The position numbers and the translations under genes were made by a program. From NCBI RefSeq assembly GCF_038502225.1, contig NC_091292.1, positions 49,694,879-49,758,878 on the forward strand: a stretch of 64,000 nt of DNA. The letters are read 5' to 3'. The stretch is from Cherax quadricarinatus (taxonomy: Eukaryota > Arthropoda > Malacostraca > Decapoda > Parastacidae). The notes under the pieces are model-generated. The model was not told the origin of the DNA. It worked only from the letters and a program-made list of their open reading frames with translations, and did not search any database. Below, piece after piece: positions 18,103 through 29,224 of the stretch (position 1 is its first letter; each line of letters begins with the position of its first letter).

Positions 18103-20520
18103 TTACCATTGATATACAAACAATAATAGTAATAAAGATAATATAATCAAACTAAACACTAAACCCAAAGGAGTTATACTGCACTTCAGGATGGAGAAAG
18201 AATATGTAAAGGTCAGAGACCAGATGGTGTAATAAGTTAATTTCCGATAAAAAGTCAAAGAGGGAGTCTGCGCCAAAAGTGAGACGTCCAGCGTGGAGGT
18301 CATGTAGAGTATGTGCGTTAAGGTAGTGAAGACGTCGGCACTAAATTCTTCAGCCCATTGATAGACATCACACTCTGTTAAGAGAAGTTCAACTGACAAC
18401 GTAACTTGGCAATCTGCACAGCGATGCTGTGCAGATTCCCAAGAGACGTGTGTGTCCGATACGTAGACGATAAAGTGTGATCTCCCAAACAAGACAGCGA
18501 TCGTAAGAAGATGGTCAGAAATCCAAACACGGTTTAATAGAAGTTAATTTATTCTGAGCTAACTTAGACCACTGTTAATGCCAACGGTTGCAATGTTGTC
18601 TAGAGATTACTTCATAATAAATAAGAAAGGATTACAGGTCATGAACGCTTTCTCGGTGTCCCAAACATCCAGGTGTCCAGGGACCCAGCAGAAAATTATG
18701 TCTTTGTGTCTACTAGAAATGTGACTTAACCAATTTCTGGATAACCTGTAAAGCACTATAGGAGTCTGAAACTACTACAGATATTGAGGCTGCAATACCT
18801 ATGATGGCCACCAGAACTACTTACAATCGGCTGTGAAAATGCTAGCTGAATCTAATAAATGACCTCGCATAACTGTCCGGAAAAATTGCTGCACACCCGA
18901 AACCTTCAGAGGATTTAGAGCCATCAGTGTAGACGGCAATGGCACGAAAATGAAACTGGAAGTGATTAAGAAAGAGTGGGCGTGAAGTTATAGTAATAAT
19001 TGACCTTTTGCATATGGAAGTAAGGAAGAACAGGCACGAATCATCGGAACTTCCCAAAGGAAAAGAGAAAAGTAAGATCCTGGATGGACATACAAAGAAG
19101 GCAAATTAAGGTAAGCCAAGAGAGAGTGAATACGGGAGAAAAGGGACTTATTAATGAGGGACGGCTATCAAACAGAGGAGTCCTACTAACATCTGTTACC
19201 ATCCTACATGTAGAAGGATTGTGAAGGTCATGAGAGGACAAAATATTGGAGACAATAGGCATCACGCTAATCTTTCAAAGAGGGAACATTCAACTTAGAA
19301 GGAACGAAGAGCACCTGTACACATACACAACCTTTGATGATGAATGGAATCAAGTTTACAAAGAGTGTGGTAGAGGCTGCAGAATATAGTTGATCGCCAT
19401 AATCCAGTTTCGATAAGATTAGAGCGAAATGAAGACGGAGGTTCATCTGGCTATGACCTGCTGATTTCAGAGAAGTTGTGTGAGGTTTCCAGTATATCTG
19501 GCGATCAAACAGAAGACCAAGAAATTTGACTGTATTTCGTTCTGGGATACGGGAACAGCATTACAAACAACAGGGCGTCTTGTAAAAGTAATGTGTGTTT
19601 ACGAAACAGGAAACTTACTCATTAGCAGTGGCCCTGTGGGAAACACGATCAGTTGCATTCTGGAGAGAGGCTGCTACTAGAAAACACCAGTGCCTGTGGA
19701 AGCTATAGAAAAATTGTCAACACAAAGTGAAGACTAAATATCGGTTGATAGCGAGTGGAAAAAAAGGAACATCTTAAGCCTGGACAAAGTCAGGGGAAAA
19801 CATTAATTTCCACAGAAAAATCTTTCAGACATTAAGGCATGAGCTTGGGCCAAAATATTATATTGCCAGGTAGTGTCATACGTTTTTTCGAGATCAAAAA
19901 AGACTGCAATAACCAAGTGTTTATTAGCAGTGGCATTCGAACATAGGTATCATAGCGGAGTAATTGGTCGATAGTGAATAGTTTCTTGCGAAAGCCAAAC
20001 TGATGAGAAAGACAGTTATGCGTTTCAAAATACCAGACCAAACATCAGTTTACCAGACTTTCTAACAACTTGTAAATAACACGAGTGAGAGCAGTGGGTG
20101 TATAGTGAAAGGCAACAATGCCCGAAGTGCCCAGCTTATGAAATGGCAGAACCGAAGAGGAAGAACCTTAACACCAAACTAACTAGAAGACACATATGAT
20201 GACGACGAGTGTCTTCGGATGTAAATAATCAAGCAAATATAAATGCCATCAAGCCCAGCTGCGGACGGTCGGCAAGTGGAAAGTATTAACACATGTTCAC
20301 CAAATATGAAAGGCTTATTATAAGATTCCTCTATGCTAGAAGTAAAATCCAAAAGTGTTCTGGAAAAAAGATTGGCAAAGATGTAGCCCCTGAGATATAC
20401 GGACAATAGGTTCTCCAGTTTCTGTGGCAACCTTAGCAAGGTCTGCACTGCTGATGCCAGCAACCCTGAAAACGGAAGCCGGGTCAGGAGAGTACTGGCC
20501 ACTCAGTTACCATACTTTTT
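18103..20520 (-). mobile_element. I/Nimb-like LINE, minus strand, RT and RNase H, degraded
   Basis: On the minus strand, linker-like sequence (20502-20179) is followed by RT pieces (WYFETHNCLSHQFGFRK at 20041-19990; KKRMTLPGNIIFWPK). A thumb region has SHDLHNPSTCRMVTDVS (about 19230-19180). The RNase H starts AIAVYTDGSKSSEGFG (about 18940-18900) and continues DIIFCWVPGHLDV (about 18700-18650). A zinc-knuckle-like C-terminus, CADCQVTLSVELLLTEC, lies near 18420-18370. These parts correspond in order to the full-length I-like element at 54200-60640. RT followed by RNase H defines the I group of LINEs. Many frameshifts show that this copy is old. Confidence 0.75.
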
Positions 20521-20534
20521 CAAACTACTCTCTT

Positions 20535-21417
20535 AGGTGGAGCATAAGAACATAAAGAAAAAGCACTGCAGCAGGCCTACTGGTCCAAGCTAGGCAGGTC
20601 CAAATCATATCCACTCATGAAGGAAGGAGCACTGCAGTTGGCCTACCGGTCCAAGCTAGTCAAGTCCATATCACACCCAATCGTGTATTTGTCAAACCTA
20701 TTTTTAAACTAGACAACGTTTTAGCTGTTCCACTTAGCCACAATTCTAATTCCAAACCAGTGGTTTTTCTATATCCTTGCTAAATCTGCGAGTCCTGTCT
20801 TGGTTAGATATTTTTAGCACATTATTTATATCCCTTTTATTTTTTCCTGTTACCCACGTGTGCACCTCAGTCAAATACTCCCTAATTTTACGCCTATCTA
20901 GAGAGTGCAGATTCAGGGCCGTCAGTCTATCCTCATAGGAAAGATTTCTGATACATGGGATCAACTTTGTCATCCTTTTTTGAACGTTTTCCAGGACATT
21001 TTTTATCCATTTTGTAATGCGGTGACCAGAACTGTGCAGCAATATCTGAATGAGGACTAACCAAAGATGTATAGAGTTAAAGAATAACCTAAGTACTCCT
21101 GTTATTTATACTTGATAGGAAGCCGAGAATTTTATTAGCTGTATTACTAACATTTACACACTGTTATCTTGGTTTTAGATTACTGCTAACCAGAACTCCT
21201 TAATCAGAGTGATTAAAATCTACATTTTTTTTAGTTTATAAGTGCTGTGGTTAATTTCCTTTGCAATACTTAGAACTTTGGATTTTATTTATATTAAACT
21301 GCATCTACCACTTCTCCGATCACTGCGTCAATGCATTCAGATCTTCCTGTAGCACTCTAGTGCCCTCGTCAGAATTAGAGGGCTTATTTTGGTGTCGTCG
21401 GCAAATTTGCTGATGAT
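20535..21417 (-). mobile_element. CR1 fragment, 3' part (interrupted by the foldback at 21419-22348)
   Basis: This belongs to the same family as the CR1 at 10456-14590. On the minus strand it carries RT motif C (KFADDT-like, 21410-21395), the thumb (LENVQKRMTKLIPCIRNLSYEDRL, about 20990-20920) and the 3' UTR. The UTR contains GACCTGCCTAGCTTGGACC and AGTAGGCC and ends in TTTATGTTCTTATG near 20548. The 3' UTR segment about 20560-20650 is partly duplicated. Stops and frameshifts make it inactive. Confidence 0.85.
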
Positions 21418-22348
21418 GATAAATTAGACACATGTGCAACTCTTGGGTATCTTTATTGAGGAAACGTTTCGCCACACAGTGGCTTCATCAGTCCATACAA
21501 AGGAGAATCTTGAAGAACAGGAGGAGAATGAGGTAATCAGTCCCTCAACCTTGAGTCGATGTGGTCAGTCCATCAATCTTGAATAGAATACGGCATACGT
21601 GCTGAGAAGGAGCTTATAAACCGTTGGCAGGAGAGGTGCAGCAGTCATAGGTCGTGTAACATTTGTTCAATGTTGAAGTAGGTCGTGCCCAAGAATTAGG
21701 CAAGCGAAGAATTCCCAAGTATTAAGATCCCAAGAAGTTGCAGTGTCTGACAGGTTTGTAGATGAATGGTTCAGAGAACCGACATGTTGATAAATTAGAC
21801 ACATGTGCAACTCTGTGCAACGACTGATTACCTCATTCTCCTCCTGTTCTTCAAGATTCTAATTTGTATGGACTGATGAAGCCACTGTGTGGCGAAACGT
21901 TTCCTCAATAAAGATACCCAAGAGTTGCACATGTGTCTAATTTATCAACATGTCGGTTCTCTGAACCATTCATCTACAAACCTGTCAGACACTGCAACTT
22001 CTTGGGATCTTAATACTTGGGAATTCTTCGCTTGCCTAATTCTTGGGCACGACCTACTTCAACATTGAACAAATGTTACACGACCTATGACTGCTGCACC
22101 TCTCCTGCCAACGGTTTATAAGCTCCTTCTCAGCACGTATGCCGTATTCTATTCAAGATTGATGGACTGACCACATCGACTCAAGGTTGAGGGACTGATT
22201 ACCTCATTCTCCTCCTGTTCTTCAAGATTCTCCTTTGTATGGACTGATGAAGCCACTGTGTGGCGAAACGTTTCCTCAATAAAGATACCCAAGAGTTGCA
22301 CATGTGTCTAATTTATCAACATGTCGGTTCTCTGAACCATTCATCTAC
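21418..22348. mobile_element. 930-bp foldback of PLE-type terminal repeats with a 13-bp TSD
   Basis: Inverted arms of 396 bp, 21418-21813 and 21922-22317, mirror each other without net indels and appear essentially identical. A 108-bp spacer (21814-21921) is another partial copy of the same unit, and a 31-bp extension (22318-22348) ends in CATTCATCTAC. The whole unit sits in RT motif C of a minus-strand CR1, with perfect direct repeats TTTGCTGATGATG at 21406-21418 and 22349-22361. No protein is encoded. Each copy carries CTGATGA, a GCCAC/GTGGC stem and GAAACGTTTCC, then AATAAAGATACCC and TTGCACATGTGTC. Sequence similarity to the PLE 3' ends at 3641 and 9060 suggests PLE-derived, possibly non-autonomous mobilisation. 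Arm identity points to a recent insertion. Confidence 0.85.
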
Positions 22349-22361
22349 TTTGCTGATGATG

Positions 22362-23612
22362 CTATTTATTCTCTCATCTATATCCCTTATATAAACTGTG
22401 AACAACAAAGGGCCCAGCACTGACCCCTGTGGAGCACCGCTTGTGATGCATCCTAACTCTGTTTTCTCCCCATTTATGGGAAGTCTCTGTTGCCTGTCTA
22501 TCAACCACACCTCTGTCCAGGAAAAAATTTCTCCTATTCCATGTGCCTCTACTTTCCTCAACAACCTCCGATGTGGAACTCTATCGAAAGCCTTACTGAA
22601 GTCCATATGCACAATATCGTATTCGTTACCATGATCTACCTCCTCAAATATCTTATTGAAAAAAATTAGTAAATGTGTAAAGCAGGAAAGCCAATTTGTA
22701 AAATTGTGCTGAGATTCATTAATCAATTTCTTTTTCAAAGTGGCTTCGAATAGCCTTGACAATTATTTGTTTCATCAATTTTCCCACAATGGAGGTTAGG
22801 CTTATTGGTCTACAGTTCGAAACTAAAGACCTGTCTCCTTCTTTGTAGATAGGTATCACATTTGCTATTTTCCACTTAATCTGGCACTATGCCAGTTTTG
22901 TACTAATATGTTGAAAAGACTAGCCAAAGATCTGTTTCCTCCTTATATTCCTTTATAACCTTTGTGAACAGTTCGTCAGGGCCCCGGGACTTATTAGGTT
23001 TTAATTTATCCACTTGTTTGAGAACCATGTCACTAGTAACTTTGATCGTACATATCTTATTTTCGTCCTAATCTACAAATTTATTATTTCTGGAATTTTG
23101 CTCGTATCTTCCTGTGTAAAAACTTAGGGAAAATAAATGCTGAAGATTCTGTACATTTTTTTATCACTGTCAGTGAGCTGGTCTGAGTAGCTTTTGAGTA
23201 GGCCTATCTTATCTTTAATCTTATTCCTGTTTACCTGAAAGAAACCTTTTGGTTTAATCCTTAAATCCCTTGTAACTTTAACTTCATAATCTCCTTTTGC
23301 TTTCCTTACTTATTTTTTTATTTCTCTTTTAAATGAATATATCGATTTCTTAACTACACCTCTTCCCATTTGATTCACCTGTAAATGCCTCTCATTTGAC
23401 TTATGAGGTGCTTTAATCCATCTTTTGTTTGATCTAATTTCCTTATATGGAACATAAGCAGTCTGGGCAGCTAGAACTAGGCTTTGAAGAATACAATATT
23501 GGCAACCATCACCACCTACCTGACCAACAATCAGGTCACACCAGTTCAGCTCACCCAGGTAATTTCTCAGTCTTACGAAATCTGCCAAGCAGAAGTTAGG
23601 GACATTGACGGA
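22362..23612 (-). mobile_element. CR1 fragment, 5' part (endonuclease tail and RT)
   Basis: On the minus strand the end of the endonuclease (DFVRLRNYLGELNWCDL, about 23580-23530, equivalent to DFIGLKNYLGGLNWNDL in the intact copy) leads through the linker to RT. RT has KLINESQHNFT, HMDFSKAFDRVPHRRLL (motif A, about 22600-22550) and [14 protein letters not shown] (motif B, about 22450-22410). It continues across the foldback into 20535-21417. The 5' truncation lies at about 23612, where it abuts an I-like fragment. Confidence 0.85.
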
Positions 23613-24560
23613 AGTGACAGTAGAAACATAATTTCACCAACAAGTGCATTTTGCTTCTTGAATTATAAAGCGGGCAACTGCTCTCGCTCATTAAAATCTA
23701 GGAGTCACTGTGGCACATTTCAATTGCACTGCATGAGCACAAGCAGGAGTCTACCAGAGTACACATTTCTGAGAATGTCTACCCGAGGTTTGGGGGATTG
23801 TAATTAACAGTGGTTAAAACAGAGGGCATAAATATTTGTAACATCCCATATAAGGAAGACAAAGGAGGAGGAACCTCACGAAAAGGTATGATGTGAGTAA
23901 AGGTCCCAATCTGCTTGTCTGAACTGCCAACGTGGGCTATGAGGAGGTGGGGAATATGAATGGGAGGCAAGAATAGGAAAATGATTGGTGTCATGTAAAT
24001 CTGGTACTGAGACCCAGTCAAGTGCTACTGAAGAAGAGCAAGCAGAAAGATCGATGCAAGAAAGAGTACAAGTATAAGGGTCGAGATGAGTAGGATTGTC
24101 GATATGTAAAACATGGAGAAAAATCTCCAACTGGTCGCCATGAATGTCACTTTGAGACCCTTTCCAGGAATGATGAACATTCAGATCATCTAATAAAAGG
24201 AATGGTGGAGGTAAAGAAGAAACTAGAAAATCAACAACACAAATAGATAACGGTTGTAGATGAGTATGATATAAAGCACAGACCGTATACCACTTATTAA
24301 AGTTGATACGTGCCACAGTGTAACGTAATGAAGTATGAACAAATAGCATGCAAAAGAAACATATTTTCATTAAATATCACATCGGGAAAAGGATTTGGTG
24401 ATTACAATAAAACAGCCTGAGATAGGGAAGACAACAGTGGAGCACAATTTTAGCTTTTGTAAACAGGAGAAAACTGGGTCTTCTAATGTTCCATATTAAA
24501 TTTGTTTTTTTAAGGAAGGAAGGGAGGGGGTGGGATTGCTCTAAAGAAAGCCTAAAAGAG
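23613..24560 (-). mobile_element. I/Nimb-like LINE fragment: APE endonuclease
   Basis: The minus strand, read from 24520, gives an endonuclease matching the full-length I-like element: PYLRLFYCNHQILF, then LRYTVARINFNKWYTVCALY, VSSLPPPFLLLDDLN, LSCIDLSACSSSVALDW and LHDTNHFPILASHS. Linker sequence follows down to 23613: SGRHSQKCVLW and then KCTCW. It is cut at 23612 by the CR1 5' end, so RT and RNase H are missing here. The catalytic GDFN equivalent has changed to DDLN. It is frameshifted and inactive. Confidence 0.75.
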
Positions 24561-24616
24561 GTCATATATCCCCCTCCACATCCAAGAGATCCTTTGGCAT
24601 GGCTGGTAGTACAGAT

Positions 24617-25872
24617 CCTCTTCAAGGGGGAAGGGGGCTCCTTGGCGCAGTGAAGAGGCTCTTAGTCTGAGAAACTGGACTTTCCGGCTTTCTTCCTCTG
24701 ACCGAACCTAATTACACCCCAATCCCTTTTTCCCTATCCCATTCTCCCCATCCCTCCTTTCCCTTTCCTCCTCCTCTCTTCATCCCTCCCCTCTCCCTTT
24801 CTTGTTTTCAGCCTTTGGAGTCCTTCCAATTATGATGGTGACAAGGTTACCACTCACCTCTTCACCCTTGTCATTTTCGTTCTACCGCTGGTTGAAGCAC
24901 GGTGGTCTGCTGTCTCTTGGCTGCTGTTTTGCCTTGATTACCGTGGCATGCACTAATACCTATTGCTGTACATAGTGTATATAGTGTACATACCTTTGTT
25001 TATACTTGGTGAAGGATAATATAATTCAAGGTTTTTCTGCTGTTTATTTTTCTTCCTTTACACCCAGGATAACAGGCCTCGAGTACCTGGGTTGTAATAG
25101 CCTACATGGACATTTGTAATAGTCTCAGATTCCCTTAGTGCTTTGCAAGCTATTCAAAAAATTGATTCACCTCATCCCCTAGTTCTTCGTATAGCAAAAA
25201 CAAACATATTGTTTTCTATTAGGATCCCAGTCATGTTGATGTTCAGGGCAATGAGCAGGCAGACAGTGCTGAACGGTTCACAGTTCATGACCTCCCAGTT
25301 TCGTAAAGAGGTCTTTATTTTCATACTATTTTGCTGAAATCTCTAGCCATCTTCACAACCATTGGCAACAATGTTGGTCTAATATGACTCATAATAAATT
25401 ACATTCTATCAAGCCAAGTTTGGGTTTCTGGCCTTCTTATCATTCATGCCGAGGTTGGGAGACTATGCTCTCCCATCTTCGTATCGGGCACACCAGTCTT
25501 ACTCATGGGTTTCTCATGTATAGACGCCCTGTCCCACACTGTGACACTTGTCAAGTTCCAATTTCAGTTTACCCTATTCTATTGGACTGTCCTGTCTTTC
25601 GACGAGCACACAGAATTTACCTCCGACTTCTCTAGCATTTTATCTTCCCTCCTTGCCGACGCCAGTGAGGGAAGATAAAGTAAGAGTGTTAGACAGCAAC
25701 CAAGTTATTGCGCAAACTTTGATAATACTTCCTTTAGCACTCCTCGCATCCCTTCCTAACTCTACCTTTGTTGACCTATCCACCCTTGCTTATCCTTTGA
25801 TCCTGCATCACTTCCTGCCCTGCGCTGATATATGACCCTAGTGCATTTAGCGCTTCTTTTTGATTGTAAAAA
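24617..25872 (+). mobile_element. I/Nimb-like LINE, internally deleted (5' UTR joined to RNase H end)
   Basis: The left end starts CTCTTCAAGGGGG and GGGCTCCTTGGCGCAGTG, the same 5' terminus as the elements at 28585 and 54200, with the pyrimidine-rich leader to about 24830. From about 25120 it jumps to the RNase H tail: LQAIQKIDSPHPLVLRI, RGWETMLSHLRIGHTSLTHG, then PHCDTCQVPISVYPILLDCP. It ends near 25872 with TTTAGCGCTTCTTTTTGATT and a short tail. ORF1, the endonuclease and RT are missing. The segment about 24840-25110 matches neither part and is unexplained. Confidence 0.75.
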
Positions 25873-26385
25873 TAGTAATGGTAGCACAAGTGCTACATGG
25901 GACCTATGCCCTGCCCTGCCCTTCATGCCAGTAAACTGGTAATCCAAGATAGCACCCTCACATCCACCAAGCCACCTTGGCAGACAAAAGCGAGAGCGGT
26001 AGGAAACTCTCCGAGAGGTATACTCTCTTTGGCCACCACCTCCTGGAACTGACAAGCAGCCTCCAGAAATACATCAGTCATCTTAAGGATACCCAAAGCC
26101 GCCATCCGGAGCTCCCTAGAGCAAATCAGCACATTCTATGATGATCCAGATTCCGCGGCAGACAACATAACCATCGAAGACCTCAACGGAATGGGACAGA
26201 CAACGATCCTCTCTCCTCAACATAGCAGCTATAATTTTCATGGAGAGATCACCAAAGACCGAATGTAGAAGAGGAAAGGATGGAAGTGGAGGGAAAGGGT
26301 GAGGAAAGGCGGTGGGATGGGAAAGTGAGATAGGGATGGGAGGAGTGGGGTCAGTTAGGTTTGATCCGAGCTGAAGTTTACATTA
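25873..26385 (-). mobile_element. I/Nimb-like LINE 5' UTR fragment
   Basis: On the minus strand the sequence follows the 5' leader of the element at 54200, from CGGATCAAACCTAACTGACC and a C/T-rich tract (26385-26280) to CAGTTTACTGGCATGAAGGGC (about 25930-25910). It lies directly against the 3' end of the opposite-strand copy at 24617-25872. No coding part is present. Confidence 0.7.
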
Positions 26386-26444
26386 CCTGGGAATTTTCAT
26401 CTCTCAGGTTGACTTATCCCACACATATCGAGCATGGAATTCAG

Positions 26445-26645
26445 GTTGACACAGTATATACCAGTTGTATGTTGACACAGTATATACCAGTTGTATGCTG
26501 ACACAGTATATGCCAGTTGTATGTTGACAATGTTTACCATATATGTTAACAAACATTCCGGTTGTATGTTGACACAGAACATTCAAGTTGTATGTTGACA
26601 CTGTATATCCCAGTTGTATGTCGACACAATATATACCCGTTGTAT
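26445..26645. repeat. 26-bp tandem repeat
   Basis: About eight units of GTTGACACAGTATATACC and AGTTGTAT (26 bp) are present, with two shortened units in the middle. It is non-coding; the open frames across it follow from the repeat. Confidence 0.9.
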
Positions 26646-27104
26646 GTAGCAAAGGCATTCAGTATTTTACAAAAAAAAAAAAAATTAAAACTGCATTCTA
26701 GTTAATGAACAAGCACCAGCAACTCAAATATTGATATAAAAAATACTTTGATATGAAATACATATTTACATTTAGTTTTGTTAATTGGTGAGAGGATTGA
26801 AAATTCATATAGTGAGAGTATGATAATGTTGACACGAACCACACGTCATTTAATTTAACAAAATTCTTTAAGTTAGAATTCGAGAAACTAGAAATTAATG
26901 CTGAAATAATCCCTCCCGCCTAATATCACAAGGAAGAGTCCTATATAAATATCAGACAATCCTCTTTCAGTAATTGGTATTGTTTTACGTGGAGTCAAAA
27001 CACGACGTATTGAAACAACTGTTTCGTTGGATCTTAAATATTAAAAGTTCATTTGGAAAAAGCTTAATACGAGTCATTTTGAGAGGATTTATTTGCTCTT
27101 AAGA
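26646..27104. other. Unassigned AT-rich sequence
   Basis: I see no gene or recognisable repeat. There is an A-run near 26671-26685. The stretch separates two unrelated tandem arrays. Confidence 0.4.
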
Positions 27105-28385
27105 CTACATAATAATGTGATACACAGTAATATACACAGCAGTGTGATACATGGTACTATGATACACAGTATTATGATTCACAGTCATTTGATAAAAGGA
27201 AGTTTTATATACAGTACTGTGATACGCAATAGTATCATACACAGTATTATAATCAACAGTAATATAATACACGGCAGTATTGTACATAGTTGTTTATTAT
27301 ACCGTAATTTTATCCAGAGTAGTTTTATACATGTTAAATATACTATTGTATGCAATACTGTGATAGTAGTGTGATAAAGTGGTATGCTGAACAAGTCTTA
27401 TGAAACAGCTCTATGAGAAACAGTATTATGATTCATAATGTATAATGCACAGCAACATGATACACAGAACTATATTACACATTACTATGATGTGTAGAAG
27501 TATGACAGTAGTATGACAAACAGTGCATTAAACACAGTACCACAGTATACAGCACTATGAAATAAGTTATGATATACAGAACTATGATACACAGTAGTAC
27601 GAGACGAATACATACATAGGTCTGATATACAGAGTAGAGTATTGCAAAACACTATGATAAACAACATTTTGATACATAACATTATGATACACAGTACTGT
27701 GATATAAATTAGTATGATATTCAGTATTATGATACATAATACTATGATACACAAAACTGCCTCGAACAGCAGCATGATTCACAGTACTAAAAGACACAGC
27801 AGTGTATTACACAGTACTATGATACACATAATCATATTACATAATAGCATGATACGCGGTGGTATGATGCACGGCACCGTGATACACAGCACCGTGATAC
27901 ACAGCACCGTGATACACAGTACTATGACATAGTACTAAGAAGAGGGCTGATACACTGTAGTATGATTCCCAGTGATTAATTCACAGTATTATGATAGAGT
28001 ACTATGAGAGGCAAATGAATTATTCAGAGTAATAGGGCGCAGATAGTTATACACAGTAGTATGATACATTGTACTATGATCCACAGAAATATCATACACA
28101 GTACAATGTTTCACAGTCCTATGATGCTATAAAGCTATGATATACAGTACAATAATATACCGTTGTATGATACACAGTATTATGATACTCAGTGGTATGA
28201 TATATAGTGCTATTATACACAGTACCGTGATACACAATATTATACAGTACTATGATACTCGGGTATATTATACACAGTACTATGATAGTGGTATGATACT
28301 ACTGTACAGCACTATGATACTCGTTTGTATCATACACAGTATTGTGACACTGTACTATGACAGCCGTAAGCTACATAATGCTATA
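27105..28385. repeat. Degenerate 15-bp tandem array (ATGATACACAGTACT class)
   Basis: About 1.3 kb consists of diverged units of the pattern ATGATACACAGTAST. The usual spacing is 15 bp, so some frames stay open and give artificial pentapeptide-repeat proteins (MIHST, YHTTV) on both strands. The same array class fills 63064-64000. Degeneracy is high, so it is old or poorly homogenised. Confidence 0.9.
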
Positions 28386-28584
28386 GTGTGAAACCCGGCT
28401 GCACGGTCTTCACTTGAGCGGTCTCCTGTGCATTCTTCTCCCGAGCGTTCACCTGAGCGGTCTCCGCCTGAGCGGGTTGGCACAGAGTATTAACCCCCAC
28501 CAGCTTCGGCCATGCTCTAGTTCCTAGATCATGAGCATCGAGCTCCTGGACAAAGTGCACCCCTACTCCAATACCTCGGATCAA
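28386..28584. other. Unassigned segment with a minus-strand open frame
   Basis: A 70-codon minus-strand frame (28593-28381) reads VHFVQELDAHDLGTRAWPKL and then a repeat-like AETAQVNAREKNAQETAQV. The second part arises from degenerate copies of CCTGAGCGGTCTC. I do not recognise the protein. Its composition is more GC-rich than the flanking tandem array. It could be a piece of an unknown element or an exon; no splice sites stand out. Confidence 0.3.
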
Positions 28585-29224
28585 CCTCTTCAAAGGGGGT
28601 TCCTTGAAATTAGACCTTTTGATCTCCTTCCTCAGACCGAACCTAATTACCCCCCAATTCCCCCTTCCCTATCCCATCTCCCCTTTCCCTTTCCTCCTCC
28701 CTTCCTTACCTCCCTTTTCTCCTCTGGGGTCCTCCCCCCTAGCATTTTGGTTTCTAGGTAAGGGAAACTGTGCCAGGGTTCATCCCACTCCGTGGGGTTC
28801 TGTGGGTGAGGTGTAGTTTGCCGTGGAATCTGGATCATCTGGAGGCGCCCTGCTCCCATCCCGAATTTCCAGGAGGTTAGGCAGGGTGTCCTGCAGGTGA
28901 CGGGTGTATCTCCAGAGGCTGCCTGTCGGTTCAGGGAGGTGGTAGCCGAAGGAGGTATGCTTTGTGGCGGGTATCTGACTGCCCTCTCTCTTGTCCGCCA
29001 AGGTGGCTCGGTAGATGTGAGGTTGCTATCCAGGACCACTGGTTAACTGGTGTGAAGGGTAGAGTATGGCACGGGTTCCACGCTGCATCTGCACTGCTGG
29101 CGGTCTCGAGATCCTCTTGGATGAGAGGGGAAACTTACGACCCTTTCATACCTTCTAGTAACTGGCCCTCCACTGTCCCTTTTTTTTTCTTAATTTTTCT
29201 TTAAAAAGAAAGAAGTACCACCAT

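Noticed and set aside
26445..26645. CRISPR-like array of about 26-bp repeats
   Set aside because: The units are contiguous without unique spacers, and the context is a eukaryotic genome full of retroelements.
27093..28391. Frames encoding MIHST/YHTTV pentapeptide repeats (also 63066-63908)
   Set aside because: The 15-bp repeat period is a multiple of three, so open frames appear on both strands. No start context, splice signal or conserved domain supports a gene.
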